The notes under the pieces: model-generated
What the model was told of the DNA's origin: nothing
The model's input: only the letters and a program-made list of their open reading frames with translations
Databases searched by the model: none
Shown here: positions 8,306 through 16,381 of the stretch, one piece after another
How positions within the stretch are numbered: the first letter of the stretch is position 1
Layout: each line of letters starts with the position of its first letter
Assembly (NCBI RefSeq): GCF_003233725.1
Contig: NZ_QKQV01000004.1
Location: 62,001-126,000, forward strand
Reading direction: 5' to 3'
Length of the DNA: 64,000 nt
Origin: Mesonia sp. K7
Lineage (GTDB): Bacteria > Bacteroidota > Bacteroidia > Flavobacteriales > Flavobacteriaceae
Made by a program: the position numbers and the translations under genes

Positions 8306-10360
8306 TTAATAATTCAACAATTCCTCTATTTTCTTTTTCACCTTTTCGGTAGAAGGAATCATTGTCTCTTCCAAAGTAGAATTTAACGGAATTGCTGGCA
8401 TATTTTCTGAACCAATGGTCATCACTGGAGCGTCTAATTGCTGAAAACATTCTTCTTGAATCTTTCCGGCCAAAGCCCTTGCAAAACTATTGCTAGAAGG
8501 TTCTTCGGTCACCACTAAACATTTACCGCATTTCTTTACTGATTTCATAATCGTTTCTTCATCCAGTGGATGCAAGGTACGTAAATCTACCACCTCTATT
8601 TGGTCTTGCATGCCTAATTCCGCGGAAGCATTCATTGCCCAATGCACACCCATTCCGTAAGTGATGATCGAAAGGGTTTCGGCATCTTCCTGTTTCCAGA
8701 TTTCTTGTAAAACCCACGCTTTCCCGAAAGGCAAAATATAATCTTCACTTGGTTCTACCGAAGTGGCTCCTTTGGTTCCAGGTACTTTACTCCAATACAA
8801 GCCTTTGTGTTCAAAAATCACTACTGGGTTTGGATCGTAATAAGCAGCTTTCATCAATCCTTTTAAATCGGCTCCGTTACTTGGGTAAGCAATTTTGAGT
8901 CCGCGTATGTTGGTTACTACGCTCTCTACCGAAGAAGAGTGGTAAGGACCACCGCTACCATAAGCACCAATAGGAACGCGTAATATCATTGAAACTGGCC
9001 ATTTTCCATTTGATAAATAACAACTTCTACTCACTTCCGTGAAGAGTTGATTAAGACCCGGCCAAATATAGTCGGCAAACTGCACCTCAACAATTGGTTT
9101 TAAGCCAACCGCAGACATTCCTACCGTCGAACCAATAATAAAAGCTTCTTGAATTGGTGTATTGAATACACGATTGTCTCCAAATTTTTGCGCCAAAGTC
9201 GCCGCTTCTCTAAAAACACCGCCCAATCTTCCGCCAACGTCTTGACCGTAAAGCAAACATTCTTTGTGCTTGCGCATCAACTCTTCTATCGCAAACAAGG
9301 CACAATCTACCATCACTACTTTTTCGGCACCCTCTGGTGAACGTTCTCCTTTTTCTTCCGTAATTGTTGTAGGTGCAAAATCATGCGTAAATAAATCTTC
9401 TGGTTTTGGGTCTTCTGCTTTTAGAGCCTCTTTATAATGATTCTTTACTTTTTGATAGCATTCGTCTTCTAGGTTTTTCAATTCCGCTTCAGCAAAATTA
9501 TTATCCAATAACAGCTTCTTCATTTTTGGATACGGATCTCTTGTCCTCGCTTCATCTAAATCGTCGCGGTAAAACTCCATTCTTACGCCTGAAGTGTGAT
9601 GATTTAACAAAGGTACTTTAGCGTGAATCAACATTGGACGTCTCTCTTTACGGATGGTTTCGATACATTTTTTTACCGTGCTGTAACTTTCGTTGAAATC
9701 CGTTCCATCGATTGAAATGGCTTCTAAACCATTAAAACCTCTCGCGTATTCGGCTGCGTTTTGAGCGCGTGTTTCTTCTTCGTTGGCCGAAATATCCCAA
9801 CCATTATCTTGTACAACATATAAAATGGGTAAACTCTTGAGCACCGCCATCTGAAAAGCCTCTGCCACTTCGCCCTCGGTCACACAAGCGTCACCAAGTG
9901 AACATACAACCACTGGTTTTTCATCGCTTGCTAAACCTTCTGTCTCTTTATACCACATTCCCATCGCTGTTCCGGTTGCTGGAATGGCTTGCATTCCTGT
10001 CGCCGAACTTTGGTGCGGAATTTTTGGTTTATCGGGATCGTTTAAACTCGGATGTGAATAGTAGGTTCTACCTCCAGAAAACGGATCGTCTTTTTTGGCC
10101 AAAACTTGCAGCATCAAATCTTTTGGTTCCATTCCCAAGCCTAACAAAATAGAATCGTCACGGTAATATGGAAACACATAATCATAAGGTTTCAACTGCA
10201 TCCCAACAGCCATTTGTATCACCTCGTGACCACGTGAAGTAGCGTGAACATATTTAGAAACGACTTTAAAATTTTCTTCGTACAACTCGGTCATTGCCTT
10301 TGCCGCACATAGGTTTTTAAAAGCTTGTTGGTATGTAGCTTTATCTATTTTTATACTCAT
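8306..10360 (-). CDS. 2-oxoacid dehydrogenase E1 component, fused alpha/beta subunits
   Basis: Thiamine-diphosphate-dependent decarboxylase of a branched-chain 2-oxoacid (or pyruvate-like) dehydrogenase complex. The N-terminal half (to about residue 330) is the alpha subunit with the ThDP motif GDACVTEGEVAEAF...VQDNGWDIS; the C-terminal half is the beta transketolase-like subunit (LYGQDVGGRLGGVFREA, PIQEAFIIGSTVGMSA, then the C-terminal VVDLRTLHPLDEETI). A frame extends to 10402, but the ATG at 10360 (MSIKIDKATYQQAF) fits homologues better. Its partner E2 is upstream, separated by a small unrelated gene. The lipoamide dehydrogenase (E3) is not in the window. Confidence 0.92.
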   Translation of the reverse strand: MSIKIDKATYQQAFKNLCAAKAMTELYEENFKVVSKYVHATSRGHEVIQMAVGMQLKPYDYVFPYYRDDSILLGLGMEPKDLMLQVLAKKDDPFSGGRTYYSHPSLNDPDKPKIPHQSSATGMQAIPATGTAMGMWYKETEGLASDEKPVVVCSLGDACVTEGEVAEAFQMAVLKSLPILYVVQDNGWDISANEEETRAQNAAEYARGFNGLEAISIDGTDFNESYSTVKKCIETIRKERRPMLIHAKVPLLNHHTSGVRMEFYRDDLDEARTRDPYPKMKKLLLDNNFAEAELKNLEDECYQKVKNHYKEALKAEDPKPEDLFTHDFAPTTITEEKGERSPEGAEKVVMVDCALFAIEELMRKHKECLLYGQDVGGRLGGVFREAATLAQKFGDNRVFNTPIQEAFIIGSTVGMSAVGLKPIVEVQFADYIWPGLNQLFTEVSRSCYLSNGKWPVSMILRVPIGAYGSGGPYHSSSVESVVTNIRGLKIAYPSNGADLKGLMKAAYYDPNPVVIFEHKGLYWSKVPGTKGATSVEPSEDYILPFGKAWVLQEIWKQEDAETLSIITYGMGVHWAMNASAELGMQDQIEVVDLRTLHPLDEETIMKSVKKCGKCLVVTEEPSSNSFARALAGKIQEECFQQLDAPVMTIGSENMPAIPLNSTLEETMIPSTEKVKKKIEELLNY

Positions 10361-10409
10361 TAGTTTTTTTTTAGAATCACGAAACATGACTTTTTGAATC
10401 AAGATTTAA

Positions 10410-10775
10410 TCAGTTACTTGATTCAAGGCTATCAATAAAATTCGAAATTTTGCTTTGTAATTTTTGTATTTTACTTTCTAAATTAAAATAAAGTTTTTCA
10501 GAGATAAACCTTTGACGAAAACAAACTGCTAATTGAGTTTCCCATTCGAAAGAAGAACCTAAACTATCTTCTAAAAATTTTATAAAATGTTTATCAGTTC
10601 GTTTACTAGAACCTTCTGATATATTTGAAGCAATTGATACAGAACAACGATTCATTTGAGTTCTCAAACCATATTTTTCATAATCTGGTAAAGTCGAAGT
10701 TAAGAGATAATTTTCATCAATTAAACCCATCGCTTCTTCCCATATCTGTAATTTTTTGAAATTATGTCTTCTCAT
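10410..10775 (-). CDS. Four-helix-bundle protein (S23 / 23S rRNA intervening-sequence family)
   Basis: The 121-aa protein from the ATG at 10775 matches the S23/IVP family: FKKLQIWEEAMGLIDENYLLT, then LRTQMNRCSVSIASNISEGS and HFIKFLEDSLGSSFEWETQL. The founding members are encoded in intervening sequences of 23S rRNA genes, but free-standing copies are common in Bacteroidetes and their role is unknown. A longer frame uses TTG at 10814, overlapping the E2 stop; the ATG is preferred. It sits between E2 and E1 of one enzyme complex, which looks like an insertion into the operon. Confidence 0.85.
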   Translation of the reverse strand: MRRHNFKKLQIWEEAMGLIDENYLLTSTLPDYEKYGLRTQMNRCSVSIASNISEGSSKRTDKHFIKFLEDSLGSSFEWETQLAVCFRQRFISEKLYFNLESKIQKLQSKISNFIDSLESSN

Positions 10776-10810
10776 TTCATTTATTTTGTCTTGCCTCAAA
10801 TTGTCTTGTA

Positions 10811-12100
10811 TCAAAAAGTCTTTTGATTATCAAATTCCTCAAAATAATCGGCTACTCTTCTTAAAAAGCTTCCGCCAAGGAAACCATCAACCACACGATG
10901 GTCGAAAGACAGTGACAAATACATCATACTTCTAATTTCGATTTTATCTCCATCTTCATATTCCATTACCTCAGCTCTTTTTTTGATGATTCCAGTGGCA
11001 AGAATAGCGACTTCAGGTTGGTTGATAATAGGCGTTCCCATCAAACTTCCGAAAGTTCCCACGTTAGAAATGGTAAACGAGCTTCCTTTGGTATCGTCTG
11101 GACTCAATTTGTTATTACGGGCTTTCTCGGCTAATTCGTTAACGTTAGCAGCAATCTCTTGCAATGATTTTTTGTCGGCATCTTTTACTACAGGTACTAT
11201 TAGATTTCCGCTGGGTAAAGCTGTTGCCATACCGATGTTGATATTTTCTTTGACAATAATATTTTTTCCGTCAACGGAAACATTGATCATCGGAAAGTCT
11301 TTCACCGCTTTGGCTACCGCTTCAACAAAAAGTGGCGTAAACGTAAGTTTTTCACCATATTTCTCCTGAAAAGCTTTTTTGTTGGCATTTCGCCAGTTTA
11401 CCATATCAGTCAAATCGGCTTCCACATAAGCCGTTACGTGCGGTGATGTATGTTTGGAATACACCATATGATCGGCAATCATTTGGCGCATACGATCCAT
11501 CTCGACAATCTTTCCGGTACCTTTATCTAATTTTAAATCGGGTACTTGAAATCCTGAATTTTCTGAAACAGGTTGTGCAAATTGTGCCGGTCTTCCGTCT
11601 TCAATATATTTAAAAACATCACTTTTACGTAACCTGCCTTCGTGTCCTGTTGCCGGAATTCGTGCCAACTCTTCGTAACTGATATGATAATCTCGCGCAA
11701 TTGCTTGAATGAGAGGAGAAATAAACGTATTTTGGTTAGCGTTGAGTTTGTATGAGGTTGAGTTCGAAGTCGAAGTTACTTTTTTTGGCAAAACAGCTTT
11801 CTGCTCTGTTTTCTTTTCCGCAGAAGCTTTACTTGCTTTCTTTTTTGAAGACTGATCGCCTGAAGCTTCTATAATCGCAATGACTTCGCCTACTTTTACC
11901 ACTTCATTGGGTTCAACCAATATTTTAGTGATTTTTCCGTTAACTAGTGACGGTACTTCAGAATCTACTTTATCAGTAGCGACTTCTACTACGGTTTGGT
12001 CTTGCTCTACTTCATCGCCTTCGGCTACCAACCAATTTAAAACAGTTGCTTCGGTTATACTTTCGCCCATTCTGGGCAATACTAATTCTACTTTCGACAT
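10811..12100 (-). CDS. Dihydrolipoamide acyltransferase (E2) of 2-oxoacid dehydrogenase
   Basis: Core subunit that moves acyl groups from E1 to CoA through a swinging lipoyl arm. Domains: one lipoyl domain (1-80) with modified Lys44 in VEVATDKVDSEVPS, an Ala/Lys/Ser linker (about 82-125), a peripheral-subunit-binding domain (about 128-170, PLIQAIARDYHISYEEL) and the catalytic domain (about 195-429) with SFDHRVVDGFLGGSFLRR carrying the active-site His. Pairing with a fused E1 suggests the branched-chain (bkd) complex. It is the first gene of this unit and has a candidate promoter box about 40 bp upstream. Confidence 0.93.
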   Translation of the reverse strand: MSKVELVLPRMGESITEATVLNWLVAEGDEVEQDQTVVEVATDKVDSEVPSLVNGKITKILVEPNEVVKVGEVIAIIEASGDQSSKKKASKASAEKKTEQKAVLPKKVTSTSNSTSYKLNANQNTFISPLIQAIARDYHISYEELARIPATGHEGRLRKSDVFKYIEDGRPAQFAQPVSENSGFQVPDLKLDKGTGKIVEMDRMRQMIADHMVYSKHTSPHVTAYVEADLTDMVNWRNANKKAFQEKYGEKLTFTPLFVEAVAKAVKDFPMINVSVDGKNIIVKENINIGMATALPSGNLIVPVVKDADKKSLQEIAANVNELAEKARNNKLSPDDTKGSSFTISNVGTFGSLMGTPIINQPEVAILATGIIKKRAEVMEYEDGDKIEIRSMMYLSLSFDHRVVDGFLGGSFLRRVADYFEEFDNQKTF

Positions 12101-12138
12101 AAAATTTTCTTAAGAACAATAGATTGTTGCTGGGTTCA

Positions 12139-12146
12139 CAAAAATA
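12139..12146 (-). promoter_or_regulatory. Candidate -7 box of the E2/E1 operon
   Basis: On the minus strand TATTTTTG fits TAnnTTTG and lies 38 bp upstream of the E2 start. No TTG is seen at -33, so confidence is low. Confidence 0.35.
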
Positions 12147-12304
12147 ACATTTTATGCCTATTTTTTGTAGAATTTAGGAAGGAATAACGAAAGAAAATGT
12201 AATCTTTTCAGAACATCATTTGATGAGTCATCACAATATTATAGTGTAGAAAATCTATAAAAGTAGTATTTTGCAAACCATTTTAAATTTATTAAATCTC
12301 ATTT

Positions 12305-14482
12305 ATGAAACTGATTAGAATCTTTATTTTCCTATTTGCTTTTCCGGTTTTTGCCCAAGAAGGCGGAATGTGGATTCCTTCACTATTGGAAGGAATGAAC
12401 GAAGACGAAATGCAATCGCTCGGAATGAAAATGTCTGCTGAAGATATTTATAGTGTTAACCAAAGTAGTTTGAAAGATGCGGTTCCGCATTTTAATGGTG
12501 GCTGTACTTCAGAAGTGATTTCACCAAAAGGACTTTTATTAACCAATCACCACTGTGGTTATAGTCAAATTCAATCGCATTCTACCGTAGAAAACGATTA
12601 CCTTAAAGACGGTTTTTGGGCAAAAAATCTGGAAGCAGAATTACCAAACCCAGGTATGACCGTTACTTTTATTAAAGAAATTACAGATGTGACCGAACAG
12701 GTTTTAAAGGGAACTGAAAACGCTTCGAGCGAAGAAGAACGTCAGCAAATTATTGAAAAAAACAAACAATCGGTGATCGATTCTTCTCCGAAAGAAGCTT
12801 GGCAGACCAATCGCATCAGTACGTTTTACGAAGGAAATCAGTTTATGCTTTTTAGAGTAGAAACCTTTAAAGACATTCGTTTGGTAGGAGCTCCGCCTTC
12901 GTCAATTGGTAAGTTTGGTTCAGATACCGACAATTGGATGTGGCCTAGACACACGGGTGATTTTTCTCTTTTTAGAATCTACGCCGATAAAAACAACAAA
13001 CCTGCAGAATACAGTAAAGACAACGTTCCTTACAAACCCAAACATTTTTTACCGGTAAGTTTAGATGGTGTTGAGCAAAACGATTTTACGTTGGTTTTCG
13101 GTTTCCCAGGAACGACTGATGAGTATCTACCAGCTGTTGCCGTTGAGCAAATTGTAAATACAATTAATCCAGCTCGTATTGGTTTACGAGAGGTCGCCCT
13201 AAAAGAGCAAGATGTTTTTATGCGTAAAGATCAGCAGATTAAAATTCAATACGCTTCAAAATATGCGCGTATCGCCAACTATTATAAAAAATGGATTGGT
13301 GAAAGTCAAGGTTTAAAAAAGACCGATGCTGTTGGCATAAAGAAAGCTCAAGAAAAAGCTTTTATGAATACCGTAAAAGCAAAAGGTTTGAGCAAAGAAT
13401 ATGGGTCACTTTTAAGTGATTTAGATAAAGCTTACGCGGAATATGAAGATTACAACTTGGCTTATAATCTATTCTCAGAAGCATTTATCAGAAATGTCGA
13501 ATTGTTGCGAAATGGCTTTCAGTTATACCAATTAGAACAGGTTTTACAGGCGCGTGGCGAACAATCTTTTAACGACAGAAAAGCAAATCTTTTAGAAGAT
13601 TTTAAAGCTTCTTACAAAGATTACAATGCTCAAGTAGATGAAAAAGTTTTTGAGAAAGTCATTGCTTTTTATGCTGAAAATATGCCTGAGCAGTTTATGG
13701 CAAATAACCTAAAATCGCAGAATAAGTTAACCTTAACAAATAATATTTATAATAATTCTGCACTTACTTCTTATGCTTCAATCGAGAAATTATTAGAAGG
13801 AAATGCCAACGATGCTGTAAAAGCATTAAATGAAGATCCAGGCTATAGTTTTGTAAAAGAACAAGCACAAAAATTCTACGAAAGTGTTTTACCAACGTAT
13901 AGAAATAAGAGCTTAGAGATTGATGCGCTTCAGAAAAAATATATGAAAGGTATTTTAGAATTGAGCCCAGAAGACGCTCGTATTTTCCCAAATGCCAACG
14001 GAACTTTGAGAGTTACTTATGGACAGGTAAAAGGCTATCAACCCAGAGATGCGGTAGAATACCAGCCTGTAAGTTATCTTGACGGTGTGATTGAAAAGTA
14101 CGTTCCGGGAGATTATGAGTTTGATGTCCCGCAAAAGCTTATCGATTTGTACAACCAAAAAGATTATGGCCAATATGCCGAAAATGGCAAAATGCCTGTC
14201 AACTTTATCGGAACGAATCACACTACTGGAGGAAACTCTGGAAGCCCTGTAATTGACGCCAACGGAAATTTGATTGGCCTTAATTTTGACCGTGTTTGGG
14301 AAGGAACGATGAGTGACATCTATTACGATCCTTCTATTTCTCGTAACATTATGGTCGATGCACGTTATATTTTATTTATTATCGATAAATATGCCGGAGC
14401 AACACATTTAATAGACGAAATGAAATTGGTACACCCAAAACAAAAAGGAAAAAACAAAAGAAAAGACAAAAAGAAAAAATAG
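12305..14482 (+). CDS. dpp11: S46-family dipeptidyl-peptidase, DPP11-like
   Basis: Exported serine exopeptidase that removes dipeptides from oligopeptide N-termini, probably in the periplasm. A signal peptide (1-17, ending VFAQ) precedes the mature start. The His region is LLLTNHHCGY (82-83) and the nucleophile is Ser645 in GGNSGSPV. Eighteen residues after Ser645 comes Arg663 (NFDRVWEG); in the characterised family this position is Arg in Asp/Glu-specific DPP11 and Gly in hydrophobic-specific DPP7, so acidic P1 specificity is inferred. The 725-aa length is typical, with a Lys-rich tail. It is monocistronic, with a terminator immediately downstream. Confidence 0.9.
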   Translation: MKLIRIFIFLFAFPVFAQEGGMWIPSLLEGMNEDEMQSLGMKMSAEDIYSVNQSSLKDAVPHFNGGCTSEVISPKGLLLTNHHCGYSQIQSHSTVENDYLKDGFWAKNLEAELPNPGMTVTFIKEITDVTEQVLKGTENASSEEERQQIIEKNKQSVIDSSPKEAWQTNRISTFYEGNQFMLFRVETFKDIRLVGAPPSSIGKFGSDTDNWMWPRHTGDFSLFRIYADKNNKPAEYSKDNVPYKPKHFLPVSLDGVEQNDFTLVFGFPGTTDEYLPAVAVEQIVNTINPARIGLREVALKEQDVFMRKDQQIKIQYASKYARIANYYKKWIGESQGLKKTDAVGIKKAQEKAFMNTVKAKGLSKEYGSLLSDLDKAYAEYEDYNLAYNLFSEAFIRNVELLRNGFQLYQLEQVLQARGEQSFNDRKANLLEDFKASYKDYNAQVDEKVFEKVIAFYAENMPEQFMANNLKSQNKLTLTNNIYNNSALTSYASIEKLLEGNANDAVKALNEDPGYSFVKEQAQKFYESVLPTYRNKSLEIDALQKKYMKGILELSPEDARIFPNANGTLRVTYGQVKGYQPRDAVEYQPVSYLDGVIEKYVPGDYEFDVPQKLIDLYNQKDYGQYAENGKMPVNFIGTNHTTGGNSGSPVIDANGNLIGLNFDRVWEGTMSDIYYDPSISRNIMVDARYILFIIDKYAGATHLIDEMKLVHPKQKGKNKRKDKKKK

Positions 14483-14504
14483 ACTTATTTTCCTTTCGGA
14501 ATTA

Positions 14505-14534
14505 AAAAAGCTCACAAAATTTGTGAGCTTTTTA
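14505..14534. terminator. Bidirectional intrinsic terminator
   Basis: AAAAAGCTCACAAA-A-TTTGTGAGCTTTTT is a near-perfect hairpin with A and T tracts. It lies between the convergent dpp11 and paaY genes and can end both transcripts. Confidence 0.9.
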
Positions 14535-14536
14535 TT

Positions 14537-15136
14537 TTATTTGTCCTTCTTCATTTCTTGAAGGGTTTGATAAAAATTTTCTTGTTCGGGTCTGTTTTTA
14601 GGAATTTCCCGTAAGGGCTCTACTTCCCGTAAACTTTCGTAACAATCGGCTGGTAAGCGTTGGTAAAGTTTTGTTCCTGCGGTTTTCCACGCGATCATTT
14701 CATCAGAAACTTCTTTAATCACTTTCGCAGGATTTCCCACCACCAAAGTCCTTGACGGAATTTTTGTTTCTGCTTTTACAAAAGCCATCGCACCAACAAT
14801 ACATTCGTCGCCAATTTCGGCATCATCCATAATTACTGAGTTCATTCCGATAAGGCAATTTCTACCTAAATTGGCACCGTGAATAATCGCTCCGTGCCCT
14901 ACGTGAGCACTTTGTTTGAGTACGATACTTTTCCCAGGAAACATATGTACCGTACAATTTTCTTGCACATTTACACCGTCTTCGAGAATAATTTCACCCC
15001 AATCGCCACGAATCGCGGCTCCTGGACCAATATAGCAGTTCTTCCCAATAATCACATTTCCTGTAACTGCAGCCAAAGGATGTACAAAACTACTTTCGTG
15101 GATTATCGGAATATGTCCTTTAAAAGAATAAATCAT
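14537..15136 (-). CDS. paaY: PaaY-like hexapeptide-repeat thioesterase/gamma-carbonic anhydrase fold
   Basis: The 199-aa protein has a left-handed beta-helix of hexapeptide repeats (VIIGKNCYIGPGAAIRGD, then HVGHGAIIHGANLGRNCLIG), with three spaced His of a gamma-class metal site (VHMFPG, HVGHGAIIHG). A C-terminal helical extension (about 160-199) is typical of PaaY, a thioesterase that hydrolyses dead-end CoA esters formed during phenylacetate degradation. It is the last gene of the paa cluster, 77 bp after the enoyl-CoA hydratase, with two palindromic hairpins in the gap. Confidence 0.88.
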   Translation of the reverse strand: MIYSFKGHIPIIHESSFVHPLAAVTGNVIIGKNCYIGPGAAIRGDWGEIILEDGVNVQENCTVHMFPGKSIVLKQSAHVGHGAIIHGANLGRNCLIGMNSVIMDDAEIGDECIVGAMAFVKAETKIPSRTLVVGNPAKVIKEVSDEMIAWKTAGTKLYQRLPADCYESLREVEPLREIPKNRPEQENFYQTLQEMKKDK

Positions 15137-15142
15137 ATCTAT

Positions 15143-15160
15143 TTCCTGCGGAGGCAGGAA
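15143..15160. repeat. Intergenic palindromic hairpin repeat
   Basis: TTCCTGC-GGAG-GCAGGAA, a 7-bp perfect stem. It is one of a family of small hairpins in the gaps of the paa cluster. Confidence 0.7.
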
Positions 15161-15193
15161 TCTTATTATTTTTGTGTGAAATTCTCTATGAGA

Positions 15194-15212
15194 TTCCTGC
15201 TTTCGCAGAAAT
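15194..15212. repeat. Intergenic palindromic hairpin repeat
   Basis: ATTCCTGC-TTTC-GCAGAAAT, the same family as the neighbouring copy, with one stem mismatch. It lies immediately after the hydratase stop codon. Confidence 0.65.
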
Positions 15213-15213
15213 T

Positions 15214-15966
15214 CTACTCAAACCTCTTCAATTTCTCTTTTGTAAACGAACTCAACACCAATCGACCACTAATTTTTGCTCTTTCTAGTAGAAGCTCATC
15301 CCAATCTTCGGTACCACGCCAAAACATTTGTTTCATTTCTTTTACCGCTTCTGGATTGTAATTACAAAGGTTCTGAGCAAATTCCGCAACAGCTTTATCT
15401 AGCTCTTCTGTACTCTCATAAACATTAGCATATAAGCCTTTTTGTCTTGCCCATTCGGCATCATAAAAAGTATTGGCATCGATAGCGATCTGTGACATTC
15501 CGCTAACGCCAAGCTTACGCTGAACAGCAGGACCAACCACAAACGGACCAATACCAACATTAAGCTCACTAAGCTTAATTGAAGCAAATTTGGTAGCCAT
15601 ACAATAATCCATCGCTGATGCTAAACCAACACCACCGCCTACGGTTTTTCCTTGCACGCGACCAATGATAAATTTAGGACACTTGCGCATGGCATTGATT
15701 ACATTGGCAAAACCACTAAAAAATTTCTCACCAGTTTTTTCATCTTCGATAGCGATAAGTTCTTTAAAACTTGCGCCTGCACAAAACGTGCGTTCGCCAC
15801 CCGACTTTAAAATAATGACGAGAACTTCCTCATTTTTTCCAGCTTCTTCGATAGTTTTCGCCAATTTTGCTAAGATATCTCCTGGCAAACTATTATGCGC
15901 TGGATGAAAAAACTCGATAGTTGCTACTTGATTTTGTATGGTTTGTGTTACGTATGCTTGTGTCAT
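15214..15966 (-). CDS. Enoyl-CoA hydratase/isomerase family protein (probable PaaF role)
   Basis: Crotonase-fold protein, 250 aa from the ATG at 15966. The oxyanion-hole motifs are present (AGASFKELIAIED, GGGVGLASAMDYCMA). Of the two glutamates of classical enoyl-CoA hydratases, the second is kept (KLSELNVGIG), while the first (GGGxE) is Gly here. As the second crotonase of the paa cluster, besides PaaG, it is the best candidate for 2,3-dehydroadipyl-CoA hydration, but isomerase activity is possible. A longer frame starts at 15984, but that ATG lies inside a palindromic repeat, so the internal start is preferred. Confidence 0.82.
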   Translation of the reverse strand: MTQAYVTQTIQNQVATIEFFHPAHNSLPGDILAKLAKTIEEAGKNEEVLVIILKSGGERTFCAGASFKELIAIEDEKTGEKFFSGFANVINAMRKCPKFIIGRVQGKTVGGGVGLASAMDYCMATKFASIKLSELNVGIGPFVVGPAVQRKLGVSGMSQIAIDANTFYDAEWARQKGLYANVYESTEELDKAVAEFAQNLCNYNPEAVKEMKQMFWRGTEDWDELLLERAKISGRLVLSSFTKEKLKRFE

Positions 15967-15976
15967 CACTTTTTGT

Positions 15977-15997
15977 GTTCCCATGAAAACGGGAAAC
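15977..15997. repeat. Degenerate intergenic hairpin repeat
   Basis: GTTCCC-ATGAAAAC-GGGAAAC forms an imperfect stem in the 5' region of the hydratase gene. It contains the upstream alternative ATG. Confidence 0.45.
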
Positions 15998-16011
15998 TTT
16001 TTTTAATTATT

Positions 16012-16299
16012 TTACTTAATTTTTTTGTAAAGATCCAGCCAATCTGGATTCTTTTGTTCAATTAATTCAATTTTCCAAGCTCGATTCCATTTCTTCATCC
16101 TCTTTTCTCTTAGACAAGCTTCTTTCTTTGTATTATACTCTTCAAAATAAACCAATTTATCGAGATTATATCTAGCTGAAAAAGTTTTTGGATGGACTTT
16201 ATTTTTATGCTGATAAATTCGCCTTTTTAGTTCTTTTGTTTCTCCAATATATAAAACTCCATTTGGTTTATTTGATAATATGTAAACATAATGTCTCAT
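16012..16299 (-). CDS. GIY-YIG domain small protein
   Basis: The 95-aa protein consists of one GIY-YIG nuclease domain: the motif is HYVYILSNKPNGVLYIGET near the N-terminus, followed by Arg/His (RRIYQHK) and the Glu in REKRMKKWNRAWKIELIE. Such single-domain proteins (UPF0213-like) are common in Bacteroidetes, often in many copies, and are structure-specific or unknown nucleases. It lies inside the paa cluster on the same strand, with no evident role in phenylacetate metabolism, so it is probably a passenger or inserted gene. Confidence 0.88.
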   Translation of the reverse strand: MRHYVYILSNKPNGVLYIGETKELKRRIYQHKNKVHPKTFSARYNLDKLVYFEEYNTKKEACLREKRMKKWNRAWKIELIEQKNPDWLDLYKKIK

Positions 16300-16345
16300 T
16301 CTTATCAGAAGAGTTTTTATAAAATTCTGATTTTATTATTTTCAG

Positions 16346-16365
16346 ATTTCCACTTTCGTGGAAAT
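16346..16365. repeat. Palindromic hairpin downstream of paaZ
   Basis: ATTTCCAC-TTTC-GTGGAAAT, an 8-bp perfect stem. Sixteen bases (in inverted orientation) are identical to the segment inside paaZ at 16827-16842. Confidence 0.7.
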
Positions 16366-16381
16366 TTTCGAACAGTTTAAT

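Noticed and set aside
10410-10775. 23S rRNA intervening sequence
   Set aside because: The S23-family gene lies between protein genes; no rRNA sequence is in the window.
16012-16299. Homing endonuclease or mobile intron
   Set aside because: The GIY-YIG protein is the small stand-alone type, with no intron or split host gene around it.
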